A stretch of 64,000 bases of DNA, taken from positions 1 through 64,000 of the forward strand of contig CABUXJ010000013.1 in assembly GCA_902495455.1 (NCBI GenBank), given 5' to 3'. Below, piece after piece: positions 36,557 through 44,897 of the stretch. Origin of the DNA: an uncultured Prevotella sp. (GTDB lineage Bacteria > Bacteroidota > Bacteroidia > Bacteroidales > Bacteroidaceae). The position numbers were made by a program, and so were the translations under genes. The notes under the pieces were generated by a model. That model worked only from the letters and a program-made list of their open reading frames with translations. It was not told the DNA's origin and made no database searches. Within the stretch, counting starts at the first letter, position 1; the number at the start of each line of letters is the position of its first letter.

Positions 36557-36711
36557 AGTGACGGAAATCTCTGCTCCTGACACCTCGGGATGCCCTCCCG
36601 TGGGTGTGGCGGCGTCCGGACGCGACATTTCTTGTGATAAAACCGGGCCGAGAAAATACCCGTAAGGGCCTCCTGAGGCCGGAAAACGGCAAAAACTGAC
36701 GACTTTCGCGG
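36557..36711. repeat. 155-bp direct repeat, right copy, downstream of the C10 protease gene
   Basis: Same orientation as 33946-34100, about 95% identical. Sequence outside the 155 bases is unrelated between the two copies, so the edges are sharp. Together the copies bracket the C10 gene and its terminator (2.6 kb between them). Confidence 0.85.
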
Positions 36712-36832
36712 AGACTGTTTTGTAAAGATTATAGACATTGGGGCGGATTGGAAAAATATTCCGTCGTATTCAAATTTCCGTCCGCAAATGAAGATTTTGC
36801 TCATTTTGTTTCGCCGTTTGGGAAAATAATGG

Positions 36833-36840
36833 TATTTTTG
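36833..36840 (+). promoter_or_regulatory. Promoter -7 box for kdgK-eda
   Basis: TATTTTTG (TAnnTTTG), 53 bases upstream of the kdgK ATG. A TTTCG at 36809-36813 sits 19 nt upstream and could be a weak -33 box. Confidence 0.5.
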
Positions 36841-36892
36841 TAGTCACAAACTGATAAATCTATCTATAAACAATAATAAAATATTACTTATC

Positions 36893-37915
36893 ATGGCTAA
36901 AGTGGTAACATTGGGCGAGATAATGCTCCGCCTTTCCCCCAACGGCAACGACCGTTTCATCCAGACAGATTCATTCCGCATCATCCCCGGTGGTGGTGAG
37001 GCTAATGTGGCTATCAGCTGCGCAAACTACGGACACGACGCTTATTTCGTAAGCAAGCTGCCTTCTCACGAGATTGGTCAGATAGCAGTCAACTCTCTGC
37101 GTCGTTATGGTGTCAACACCCAGTTCATCGCCCGTGGCGGCGACCGTGTCGGTCTCTACTATGCTGAGACAGGCGCTTCGATGCGTCCTTCAAAGGTCAT
37201 CTACGACCGCGCCCACAGTGCCATCGCCGAGGCTGATCCTTCTGATTTCGACTTCGATGCTATCATGGAAGGTGCCGACTGGTTCCACTGGTCAGGCATC
37301 ACACCCGCCGTTTCCGACAAGGCTGCCGAGCTGACCCGTCTGGCCTGCGAGGCTGCAAAGCGTCACGGTGTGACCGTTTCTGTCGATCTGAACTTCCGCA
37401 AGAAGCTCTGGACATCAGAGAAGGCTATCTCTATCATGCGCCCGCTGATGAAGTATGTCGACGTCTGCATCGGCAACGAGGAGGACGCAGAGCTCTGTCT
37501 CGGATTCAAGCCCGACGCTGACGTCGAGGGCGGACAGACAGACGCAGCCGGATATGAGGGCATCTTCAAGCAGATGAAGGAAGAGTTCGGATTCAAGTAT
37601 GTCGTTTCTACTTTGCGTGAGAGCTTCTCCGCTACGTTCAACGGCTGGAAGGCACTCATCTACGACGGCAAGGAGTTCTATCAGAGCAAGCGTTACGAGA
37701 TTAACCCCATCATTGACCGTGTCGGTGGCGGCGACTCTTTCTCCGGCGGCTTGATTCACGGTCTGCTCACAAAGCCGACACAGGGCGAGGCGCTCGAGTT
37801 TGCAGTGGCAGCATCGGCTCTGAAGCACACCATCAACGGCGACTACAACCTCGTCACTGTCGCTGAGGTTGAGGCTTTGGCCGGAGGTAACGCCAACGGA
37901 CGTGTACAGCGTTAA
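36893..37915 (+). CDS. kdgK: 2-keto-3-deoxygluconate kinase
   Basis: A 340-residue PfkB-family sugar kinase that phosphorylates 2-keto-3-deoxygluconate to KDPG. Markers are GEIMLRLSPNGNDRFIQTDSF, GGGEANVAISCANYGHDAYFVSKLP and the C-terminal catalytic motif RVGGGDSFSGGLIHGLL, where the Asp is the catalytic base. It is followed 32 bases later by the KDPG aldolase gene. With uxaA at 29775 this gives the lower galacturonate route. Codon use is that of a well-expressed gene (few rare codons by eye). Confidence 0.92.
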   Translation: MAKVVTLGEIMLRLSPNGNDRFIQTDSFRIIPGGGEANVAISCANYGHDAYFVSKLPSHEIGQIAVNSLRRYGVNTQFIARGGDRVGLYYAETGASMRPSKVIYDRAHSAIAEADPSDFDFDAIMEGADWFHWSGITPAVSDKAAELTRLACEAAKRHGVTVSVDLNFRKKLWTSEKAISIMRPLMKYVDVCIGNEEDAELCLGFKPDADVEGGQTDAAGYEGIFKQMKEEFGFKYVVSTLRESFSATFNGWKALIYDGKEFYQSKRYEINPIIDRVGGGDSFSGGLIHGLLTKPTQGEALEFAVAASALKHTINGDYNLVTVAEVEALAGGNANGRVQR

Positions 37916-37947
37916 TGACACATTATTTAAATATTAGATAAAGACAA

Positions 37948-38616
37948 ATGGCAAAGTTTGATAAGATAGCCGTGTTGGCCAAAATCGGCCAGACAGGTAT
38001 GGTGCCCGTGTTCTATCACAAGGACGCTGAGGTTGCCAAGAAAGTGGTGAAGGCTTGCTATGATGGCGGCGTGCGCGCTTTCGAGTTTACCAACCGTGGC
38101 GATTTCGCTCACGAGGTGTTTGAGGAGGTCGTTAAGTTTGCTGCAAAGGAGTGCCCCGAGCTTGCTCTCGGTGTCGGCTCGGTCGTTGACCCCGCCACTG
38201 CAGCCCTCTACATCCAGCTCGGTGCATGCTTCGTTGTCGGCCCGCTGTTCAACCCCGAAATATCCAAGATCTGCAACCGTCGTCTCGTGGCTTACACACC
38301 GGGATGCGGCAGCGTTTCTGAGGTGGGTGCTGCTCAGGAGACAGGATGCGACCTGTGCAAGATTTTCCCCGGTGACGTGCTCGGCCCGAATCTCGTCAAG
38401 GGTCTCATGGCTCCCATGCCTTGGTCCAAGCTGATGGTTACCGGTGGTGTTTCTCCCGATGAGGCCAACCTCACATCGTGGATCAAGGCCGGTGTCTACT
38501 GCGTAGGTATGGGCTCAAAACTGTTCCCGAAAGACGTCATAGCAGCCGAAAACTGGCAGGCTATCACTGACAAGTGTGTGGAGGCATTGGGTTACATTGC
38601 TAAGGCACGCGGATAA
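37948..38616 (+). CDS. eda: KDPG aldolase
   Basis: A 222-residue class I aldolase that splits 2-keto-3-deoxy-6-phosphogluconate into pyruvate and glyceraldehyde-3-phosphate. Visible residues are the Glu in RAFEFTNRGD, the Schiff-base Lys in CKIFPGDVLGPNLVKGL, and GGVSPDEANLTSWIKAGVYCVGMGS for phosphate binding. Second gene of the kdgK-eda operon. The long sensor gene begins inside its last 41 bases or soon after. Confidence 0.94.
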   Translation: MAKFDKIAVLAKIGQTGMVPVFYHKDAEVAKKVVKACYDGGVRAFEFTNRGDFAHEVFEEVVKFAAKECPELALGVGSVVDPATAALYIQLGACFVVGPLFNPEISKICNRRLVAYTPGCGSVSEVGAAQETGCDLCKIFPGDVLGPNLVKGLMAPMPWSKLMVTGGVSPDEANLTSWIKAGVYCVGMGSKLFPKDVIAAENWQAITDKCVEALGYIAKARG

Positions 38617-41600
38617 TAGAATAATCACGAAAGGTTCCATCGGCATCATTGTATGCCTTTGGAGCCTTTTGTTTCTTTCAGCCTGTTCACAGACAGATAG
38701 GCAACGGGTGGACGAGCTGAACACTTTGTCATACGCCTATCACTACCGCAATCTTGATTCTACCGAGGCCTGTGCCTCACGCGCATACGCTCTCGCCGCC
38801 CACTACGGCAGCGGACGGGCCGAAGCACTCAACAATCTGGCTTTCGTCAGCATTGCCCGCATGGACTATGACGGGGCCGGACGTTATCTCGAAGAGGCGT
38901 CCGCGGCCACGGACAATCAGGTCGAACTCCTCGTGAGCGACGTCCTCCAGATGCGTCTTTGCCAGCGAATGTCGCGCAACAGAGCTTTTTATGACTACTG
39001 CGAACGCGCCAAGTCGCGCCTCCGCCGCATCGCCGAAGAGCGCGGCGGACTGTCCGACAGGATGGAGCGACGCATGATCTACGCCGAGACGGAGTTTGCC
39101 ATTGTCAACTCCACCTATTATTATTACGTCGGATTGGAGGACAAGTCGGCCGTCGCTTTAGCCGACATCGACCCCGACGGACCCATACGCCGGGACACGG
39201 CGCAATATATCAACTATCTCTATAACATCGGAAGTGGCGGCATCCTGACCGGCGGGACATCGTCGGAGATAAGTCACCGCGAGTTTTCGGCACTTCTCGA
39301 ATGTCTTTTCACGGCCTCACGCCACGGCTACGACTTCTTTGTGGCCAACAGTCTCGGGGCTATGGCCGGTCTCATCATCGGACTGAATGACGGGGATGCC
39401 TTTCTTGAGGAAAACACCCGCGCCCTCCGGATGTTCCTGCCCGATAGCGTCGCGACTGCCGATGTGCCCGAATGGATGGCCCGCCGCTCGCTCGAAATAT
39501 TCCAAGACTACGGCGATGTCTACCAGACGGCGGGCGCACGGCGCACTCTCGCTTCCTGTTTTTTTGCGTCAGGAGACTATGCCCGGGCTTTGTCCACACT
39601 TCAGACGGCTCTCGCCGACAGCATCATCGGGCAGGCCCCGGACCTTGTCGCCAGCATACGCGAACAGTTGAGTGTGGTCTGTTCGGCTCTTGACGACAAA
39701 CCTTCCAGCGACTACAACCGCAACGTCTACATCGACCTGCAGGAGCAGACGCGTCAGGACAGATATCTCGAGTCGCGTGCCGACATGCTCGACACGGCCT
39801 CTTCGCAGCTCAATGTCATGATTGGCGCAGTGCTGATAGCCATTCTCGTGCTCGTCGGCGTACTGTTCCTGTTCTTTCATCTCAATCGCCGTCGGCGGGC
39901 GGGATCTGCAATGGACGACCTTCTCCGCCCTCTGCGGGAGTGGCAGGAGGCAGACCGAAGACATTCGGAAGCCGTCGCCGACCGCATGGAGACCATCAAT
40001 GAGGCATACGCACTCAGCATGACGCGCATACGGCAGGGCGAGCGTCGCAGTATGGAGAACCGTGCGAAAGTTTCTTTGGCCTGCAGCGTTGTCCCTCTGA
40101 TAGACCGTATCATCAACGAGGTGGCGATGCTCTCGTCGCGTCGGGAGGATGACGCGAAACGTTCGGAGCGTTACGCCTATATCTCCGAACTGGCCTCAAA
40201 GATCAACGAATATAACGATATTCTCACCCGCTGGATACAGATGAGACAGGGACGGATAGACCTTCACATAGAGAGCTTTGCTCTGCAGCCGCTATTCGAC
40301 ATCGTCGCCAAGGGCAAGACGGGTTTCCGTATGAATGGCGTGGAACTGGAGGTGCAGCCAACCGACGCTGCTGTCAAGGCAGATCGCGTGCTTACGCTCT
40401 TCATGATAAACACGCTGGCCGACAACGCCCGCAAGTTTACGCCCTCCGGCGGGCGTGTCACCGTGAGTGCACGGCAGACCGACGACTACGTCGAAGTGTC
40501 GGTGGAGGACACCGGTCGCGGCCTCACCGACGACGAACAGGCCCGCATCTTCGAGCATAAGATATACGACGGCCACGGTTTCGGGCTCATGAACTGCCGC
40601 GGCATCATCGACCGTTACCGCAAGTTGAGCAGCATCTTCTCCGTCTGTCTGTTGTCGGCGGAGAGCCGCAAGGGTGTCGGCAGCCGCTTCTTCTTCCGCC
40701 TGCCGCGTGCCGCCATGCGCTCGTTGCTCATTCTCATGGCCGCTCTCGGAGCATCAAACATTTCTCTCGGAGCCACAATCGCTTCTTCTGTCTCCCCAAC
40801 CGCCTCTTCCGAAGCCTCCAAGACGGCTGACGCAGCGCAGCCCGAAGGCAATCTCCCGCGTGCCAAGGCATACGCCGACAGTGTCTATTTCTCCAATATT
40901 GCGGGTACATACGAGCGTTCTCTTGTCTTTGCCGACTCCTGCCGGACATATCTCAACCGTCATTATCTCAGCCTTCGCCCAGGTGGCAAACTGCTGATGA
41001 CGGCCGACGGAGACGCATCAGCGACGCCGACGGAGATCCTTTGGTTGCGCGACAGTCTGCCGACACATTATAATATCATTCTCGACATGCGCAACGAGAG
41101 TGCCGTGGCGGCACTTGCCCTCCATCGCTGGCAACTCTACGCATACAACAACAAGGTCTATACGCAGCTTTTCAAGGAGCTTTCCGCCGACAATACGCTG
41201 GCCGAGTATTGTCGTGTGATGCAGCAGTCGCAGACCGACAAGACCATCGCCATCATCCTCTTGGTGCTCCTCTTGGTCATCATCCCGCCAGCCTACTATC
41301 TCCTCTACTATCGTCACCGGCTCTATTTCCGCTTCTGTGTCGAGCGCATCCGTATGTTTGATGACATCCTTCTCAGCGACGACACACCGTCGGAAAAGCT
41401 CCGCCGCATCGAGCCCCTCACGCATGAGCAATATCCCGCCGACCTGCAGGCCGTCGTGGACAACATCCTTCAGGCCCTGCGGGAGGCCATCTCGACACAC
41501 CGCCGCCAGTCCGTCAGCATCGAACTTGCCGCCGACGAGTGCCGCCGCGCAGAGTATGAGGAGGGCAATCTCCACGTAACCAACTCCGTCTTGGACAATT

Positions 41601-42184
41601 GTCTCTCGACGTTGAAGCACGAGACGATGTATTATCCCAACCGCATCGTCCAACTGGCGGATGGCGCCAATGCCGACTTGCAGGCCTTGGAAGAACTCGT
41701 CGCCTACTATCGTGACATCTACTCCATACTCACCGAGCAGGCCCTGCGCCAGACCGAGCGTGTCCGTCTCCGCATCACGAACATTCCGGTGGACGAACTT
41801 ACGGGTGGTGCGGGACAAGGACTCTATGTCGCCGGCGACCGCAATCTGCTCGAATACCTCTTTGAATTGCTCCGGCGCGCTGCCGGCCGACCGCTTGACG
41901 GCATCACCGTCGAGGCTCCGGCCGACCGTTATCTGACGTTCACCGTGCCCATGCCGCGACATGACGCCATCCCGTCGGAAGCCAAAGATCCTTTCGTGCC
42001 CTCCGTCGACACAATCCCATACCAGCTCTGCCGACAGATTGTGCGCGACCATTCTGACGCTACCCACCGCTATGGTTGCGGCATACGTGCCGACGGAGAA
42101 AACATAAAGATAACGCTGCCCCGTGCCGCCGCACGTCATGTCTCACAGTCGAGTGCGGTCGGGTGGGGACGAAATAAAACATAA
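38576..42184 (+). CDS. Giant two-sensor histidine-kinase-like protein (DUF5112/DUF5113 type)
   Basis: A protein of up to 1202 residues. An N-terminal lipoprotein-like signal (IGIIVCLWSLLFLSAC) is followed by a TPR-like periplasmic region (about 45-400), a transmembrane helix (413-435), a coiled linker, and a HATPase domain at about 560-690 with N-box NTLADNARKFTP, G1 DTGRGL and G2 HGFGLMNC. A second export-like helix follows (714-733), then a second extracytoplasmic region, a fourth helix (888-908, TIAIILLVLLLVIIPPAYYLL) and a C-terminal cytoplasmic region. No HE..P-type phosphoacceptor box is visible. No ATG suits the start: GTG 38576 or TTG 38597 (both overlapping eda) are the candidates. 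The response regulator gene follows after 5 bases. Confidence 0.8.
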   Translation: MWRHWVTLLRHADNRIITKGSIGIIVCLWSLLFLSACSQTDRQRVDELNTLSYAYHYRNLDSTEACASRAYALAAHYGSGRAEALNNLAFVSIARMDYDGAGRYLEEASAATDNQVELLVSDVLQMRLCQRMSRNRAFYDYCERAKSRLRRIAEERGGLSDRMERRMIYAETEFAIVNSTYYYYVGLEDKSAVALADIDPDGPIRRDTAQYINYLYNIGSGGILTGGTSSEISHREFSALLECLFTASRHGYDFFVANSLGAMAGLIIGLNDGDAFLEENTRALRMFLPDSVATADVPEWMARRSLEIFQDYGDVYQTAGARRTLASCFFASGDYARALSTLQTALADSIIGQAPDLVASIREQLSVVCSALDDKPSSDYNRNVYIDLQEQTRQDRYLESRADMLDTASSQLNVMIGAVLIAILVLVGVLFLFFHLNRRRRAGSAMDDLLRPLREWQEADRRHSEAVADRMETINEAYALSMTRIRQGERRSMENRAKVSLACSVVPLIDRIINEVAMLSSRREDDAKRSERYAYISELASKINEYNDILTRWIQMRQGRIDLHIESFALQPLFDIVAKGKTGFRMNGVELEVQPTDAAVKADRVLTLFMINTLADNARKFTPSGGRVTVSARQTDDYVEVSVEDTGRGLTDDEQARIFEHKIYDGHGFGLMNCRGIIDRYRKLSSIFSVCLLSAESRKGVGSRFFFRLPRAAMRSLLILMAALGASNISLGATIASSVSPTASSEASKTADAAQPEGNLPRAKAYADSVYFSNIAGTYERSLVFADSCRTYLNRHYLSLRPGGKLLMTADGDASATPTEILWLRDSLPTHYNIILDMRNESAVAALALHRWQLYAYNNKVYTQLFKELSADNTLAEYCRVMQQSQTDKTIAIILLVLLLVIIPPAYYLLYYRHRLYFRFCVERIRMFDDILLSDDTPSEKLRRIEPLTHEQYPADLQAVVDNILQALREAISTHRRQSVSIELAADECRRAEYEEGNLHVTNSVLDNCLSTLKHETMYYPNRIVQLADGANADLQALEELVAYYRDIYSILTEQALRQTERVRLRITNIPVDELTGGAGQGLYVAGDRNLLEYLFELLRRAAGRPLDGITVEAPADRYLTFTVPMPRHDAIPSEAKDPFVPSVDTIPYQLCRQIVRDHSDATHRYGCGIRADGENIKITLPRAAARHVSQSSAVGWGRNKT

Positions 42185-42189
42185 AGACA

Positions 42190-42915
42190 ATGGAAAAGTT
42201 TAAAGTAATAATCGTGGAAGACGTGCCATTGGAACTGAAAGGCACGGAAGGTATCATACGCAGTGATATTCCCGAGGCCGAAATCATAGGTACGGCAAGC
42301 AATGAGGCTGCCTATTGGGCGCTGATGAAACAACAGCAGCCCGACCTCGTCCTGTTAGACCTCGGCCTCGGCGGGTCGACAACCATCGGCGTGGAGATCT
42401 GCCGTCAGACCAAAGAGGCCCATCCGTCGGTGAAGGTTCTCATCTTCACGGGCGAGACACTGAACGAAAAACTCTGGGTCGACGTTCTCGATGCGGGTGC
42501 CGACGGCATCATACTCAAAAGCGGCGAACTCCTCACGCGCGGTGATGTGCGCAGCGTGATGGAGGGCAAACGCATGGTCTTCAACCAGCCGATACTCCAG
42601 AAGATAGTCGACCGCTTCCGTCAGACCGTGGGCAGTCGCGTAGCTTCGCAGGAGGCCTTTGTCAACTACGAGATTGATGACTATGACGAGCGCTTCCTCC
42701 GTCATCTCGCCCTCGGATACACAAAGGAGCAGATCACCAACCTGCGCGGTATGCCGTTCGGCGTCAAGAGTCTTGAGAAGCGGCAGAACGAGCTCATCCA
42801 AAAGCTCTTTCCTGATGGTAACGGAGGTATGGGTATCAACGCCACGCGGCTTGTCGTGCGTGCTCTCGAGCTTCGCATACTCGACATCGACAACCTTTGT
42901 CCCGACGACGAGTGA
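42190..42915 (+). CDS. Response regulator with C-terminal helix-turn-helix-like domain
   Basis: A 241-residue protein. The receiver domain (1-125) is intact: acidic pair in IIVEDV, phosphoacceptor Asp in LVLLDLGLGG, Thr in IFTGET and Lys in IILKSGE. The C-terminal region (about 155-241) has LRHLALGYTKEQITNLRGMPFGVKSLEKRQNEL, a LuxR-like helix-turn-helix of the DUF5932 type. It starts 5 bases after the sensor stop codon, so the two should act as a pair. Targets are unknown; the adjacent membrane-protein gene is one candidate. Confidence 0.85.
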   Translation: MEKFKVIIVEDVPLELKGTEGIIRSDIPEAEIIGTASNEAAYWALMKQQQPDLVLLDLGLGGSTTIGVEICRQTKEAHPSVKVLIFTGETLNEKLWVDVLDAGADGIILKSGELLTRGDVRSVMEGKRMVFNQPILQKIVDRFRQTVGSRVASQEAFVNYEIDDYDERFLRHLALGYTKEQITNLRGMPFGVKSLEKRQNELIQKLFPDGNGGMGINATRLVVRALELRILDIDNLCPDDE

Positions 42916-42948
42916 ACCATCTGATGATATGACAAAATCCCAGTATTG

Positions 42949-43548
42949 ATGAGAAGTAAGCCTTTTGCCGTCATAGCCCTGTCGCTCGCCATCCTCGAAT
43001 TGTGCCTCCTGCCGGCGTCGTGGATGCTTAGCGTCGTTTTCCCCGAGAGCGGACTGCGCAGTCTCTTGGGCAGTGAGGGAGTGCGCTGGCTGCTTGGCCG
43101 TTATACGGACATGCTTGCCGGACGTCCCTTAGCCTGTCTGCTGTTGCTCTCGGTGGCTTGGGGATGCGCCCGTTCATGCGGCATATCGCGTGTCTTCCGT
43201 CGCCACGCTTTGCTGCAATATCGCGAGCGCATCGCTTTTGCATTTGTTGTCAGCATGTCTGTTGTCTATATTGCTGTCTTGGCATGGCTGACCCTTATGC
43301 CCCACGCCGTCCTGCTGAGTGTCACCGGTGACCTCTTTCCATCGCCGTTCAGCGCATCCCTCGTTCCCGTTCTTTCGTTTGGCGTGTGTCTCGTGTCGGT
43401 CGTCTACGGCATCGTTTCCGGCCGCTTCCGCACCGTAACCGACGTCTACTGCTCGCTCTTTTGCGGTATATCCATCGCCGCTCCAATCTTCTTTCTTTAT
43501 ATTCTGTTAATCCAATTATATTATTCGTTCATGTTCGTGATTGGATAA
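42949..43548 (+). CDS. Small integral membrane protein, possibly AbgT-related
   Basis: A 199-residue protein with about five hydrophobic helices (FAVIALSLAILELCLLPASW, LACLLLLSVAWGCA, IAFAFVVSMSVVYIAVLAWLTL, LVPVLSFGVCLVSVVYGIVSG, ISIAAPIFFLYILLIQLYYSF). The segment GVRWLLGRYTDMLAGRPLACLLLLSVAWG resembles the short Bacteroidales proteins that databases often label AbgT-like, but I cannot confirm this. The TTG at 42946 is in frame; the ATG at 42949 is preferred. It follows the response regulator by 33 bases and may share its transcript. Confidence 0.6.
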   Translation: MRSKPFAVIALSLAILELCLLPASWMLSVVFPESGLRSLLGSEGVRWLLGRYTDMLAGRPLACLLLLSVAWGCARSCGISRVFRRHALLQYRERIAFAFVVSMSVVYIAVLAWLTLMPHAVLLSVTGDLFPSPFSASLVPVLSFGVCLVSVVYGIVSGRFRTVTDVYCSLFCGISIAAPIFFLYILLIQLYYSFMFVIG

Positions 43549-43565
43549 AACCCCATTCTTGGGTA

Positions 43566-43596
43566 TTGCTCAGCTCATCCTTTACTGCTATCTTTG
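43566..43596 (+). promoter_or_regulatory. Promoter for the candidate small RNA
   Basis: TTG at 43566-43568, a 20-nt spacer and TATCTTTG at 43589-43596. This is a near-consensus housekeeping promoter with no protein-coding gene for 500 bases downstream. Transcription would start near 43603. Confidence 0.6.
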
Positions 43597-43602
43597 CACT
43601 TG

Positions 43603-43736
43603 TCAATCAGGTGATACTGCATCAAGATAGAATAAAAGCAAAATGAAACCCATGTAAACTTGCTGGTGTCAATCAAGACGGCTTCGCAGGTAAAGCGTTT
43701 CAGTCTTTGTCCGGAAGAAGTCAAAGACTGTTTTTT
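43603..43736 (+). ncRNA. Candidate small non-coding RNA of about 134 nt
   Basis: It is bounded by the promoter at 43589 and an intrinsic terminator: CAGTCTTTG (43701-43709), a 12-nt loop, CAAAGACTG (43722-43730) and six T. The only open frame inside is a 4-codon one (ATG AAA CCC ATG TAA). An internal fold is possible around CTTGCTGG..CTTCGCAGG. It does not match any RNA family I can name, and its position before the nitrogen operon may or may not be meaningful. The start point is inferred from the -7 box. Confidence 0.5.
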
Positions 43737-43787
43737 GATTTACTGAAGGATGACAATTCATAAAGTATTTGTTTAGTTTTTATGTGA

Positions 43788-43835
43788 AAAGGCTGGCTGT
43801 GAAGTCGGCCTTTCATTATGCTATAAAAGCCAGCC
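43788..43835 (+). other. Pair of mutually exclusive hairpins
   Basis: GGCTGGCT (43791-43798) can pair with AGTCGGCC (43803-43810, with G-U pairs and three flanking A-T) or with AGCCAGCC (43828-43835), which is followed by CGTTTT. The alternatives cannot form together. It may be a second terminator after the candidate small RNA or an attenuator. Confidence 0.4.
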
Positions 43836-43971
43836 TCGTTTTAAAAAAACGCCACTATATTATAATTTAACAACAGATATGCTTGTTTTAATTACATATT
43901 GTTTATTTATATCACTATAAAACTATCATATTGACATAATAAGGCGAAGCTTAAATAAAAACATTGCGGCG

Positions 43972-44009
43972 TTTGTTTAATAATGCAAAATATCACGTAA
44001 TTTTGCATT
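43972..44009 (+). promoter_or_regulatory. Promoter with overlapping operator-like inverted repeat for the nitrogen operon
   Basis: TTTG at 43972-43975 and TAATTTTG at 43998-44005 make a promoter with a 22-nt spacer. A perfect 10-bp inverted repeat, AATGCAAAAT (43982-43991) and ATTTTGCATT (44000-44009), covers the spacer and the -7 box. A protein bound there would block the promoter. The operon start codon is at 44100. The regulator is unknown; a nitrogen-status regulator is inferred from the genes. Confidence 0.55.
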
Positions 44010-44099
44010 GTGATTGCAAAGTGATTGTAAATCGTACGACACAATAACACACTGGGACAGTAAGGACATAAGAATATAACACAAACACAATTAGGTATT

Positions 44100-44825
44100 A
44101 TGAACGGATTAGTAAAAAGAGCAGCCCTTGTGGCTGTGGTTGTCATTCCAATGACAGCCTGTGGACAGGACAACAAGTTTGATGCTTCAGTAGGAGCGGA
44201 TGTCGTGAGTGGTTATGTCTGGCGTGGCCAGAATCTCGGCAGTGCGGCCATACAGCCCTCAGTGTCCGTTTCCTATGAAGGCATCACATTGGGAGCATGG
44301 GGCTCCTACGGCATTGCCGACGCCAACGATACAAAAGAACTCGACCTGACGCTGTCCTACACGACAGGCGGTCTGACGCTGGGTGTGACGGACTATTGGT
44401 TCTCGGGAGCCGAGCGGCGCGACCGCTATTTCCTTTACGGCTCCCACGAGACGGCCCATGTCTTTGAAGCCAACGTCGGCTATGATTTCGGCGTATTTTC
44501 CCTGAACTGGTTCACCAATTTTGCCGGTAGCGACTACCGCCCCGACGGCCATCGCGCCTATTCCTCCTATATAGAGATGGCGGCCCCGTTCCGGCTCGGC
44601 GGACTGTCGTGGACAGCGGCGGCGGGCTGCGTGCCGTTCAAGTCTGCGGCCACATATACGGACTGCGCCGGTGAGCCGGTCGGCGGATTTGCCGTCACTA
44701 ACGTCACCGTCGGAGTGAAGAAAGACGTGAAAGTGACCGACACCTTTTCGCTGCCGTTGTTTGCTGCCGTGACCGCCAACCCCTGCAGCGGAAAGATGTA
44801 TATGACGTTTGGCCTGTCACTTTGA
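44100..44825 (+). CDS. TorF-like outer-membrane porin protein
   Basis: A 241-residue exported beta-barrel protein. The N-terminus (LVAVVVIPMTACGQD) is either a plain or a lipoprotein signal. The segment VVSGYVWRGQNLGSAAIQPSVSVSYEGITLGAWGSYG and repeated short amphipathic strands (ELDLTLSYTTGGLTLGVTDYWF) match the TorF/Gcw-chp family of putative porins. The protein ends in the Phe-containing strand MYMTFGLSL. Position ahead of glnK and amtB suggests it admits ammonium or a nitrogenous solute across the outer membrane. Confidence 0.75.
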   Translation: MNGLVKRAALVAVVVIPMTACGQDNKFDASVGADVVSGYVWRGQNLGSAAIQPSVSVSYEGITLGAWGSYGIADANDTKELDLTLSYTTGGLTLGVTDYWFSGAERRDRYFLYGSHETAHVFEANVGYDFGVFSLNWFTNFAGSDYRPDGHRAYSSYIEMAAPFRLGGLSWTAAAGCVPFKSAATYTDCAGEPVGGFAVTNVTVGVKKDVKVTDTFSLPLFAAVTANPCSGKMYMTFGLSL

Positions 44826-44897
44826 CCGGACATTTATCACCCGGCGGTTTGATAAGCTGGCCGGAGTATAGAGAACAACAACAAACACAAATGAGAT

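Noticed and set aside
43549..44099. A tRNA or known riboswitch in the long gap before the nitrogen operon
   Set aside because: No cloverleaf with a GTTCRA T-loop and no conserved riboswitch core could be found; only the candidate small RNA and the hairpins are supported.
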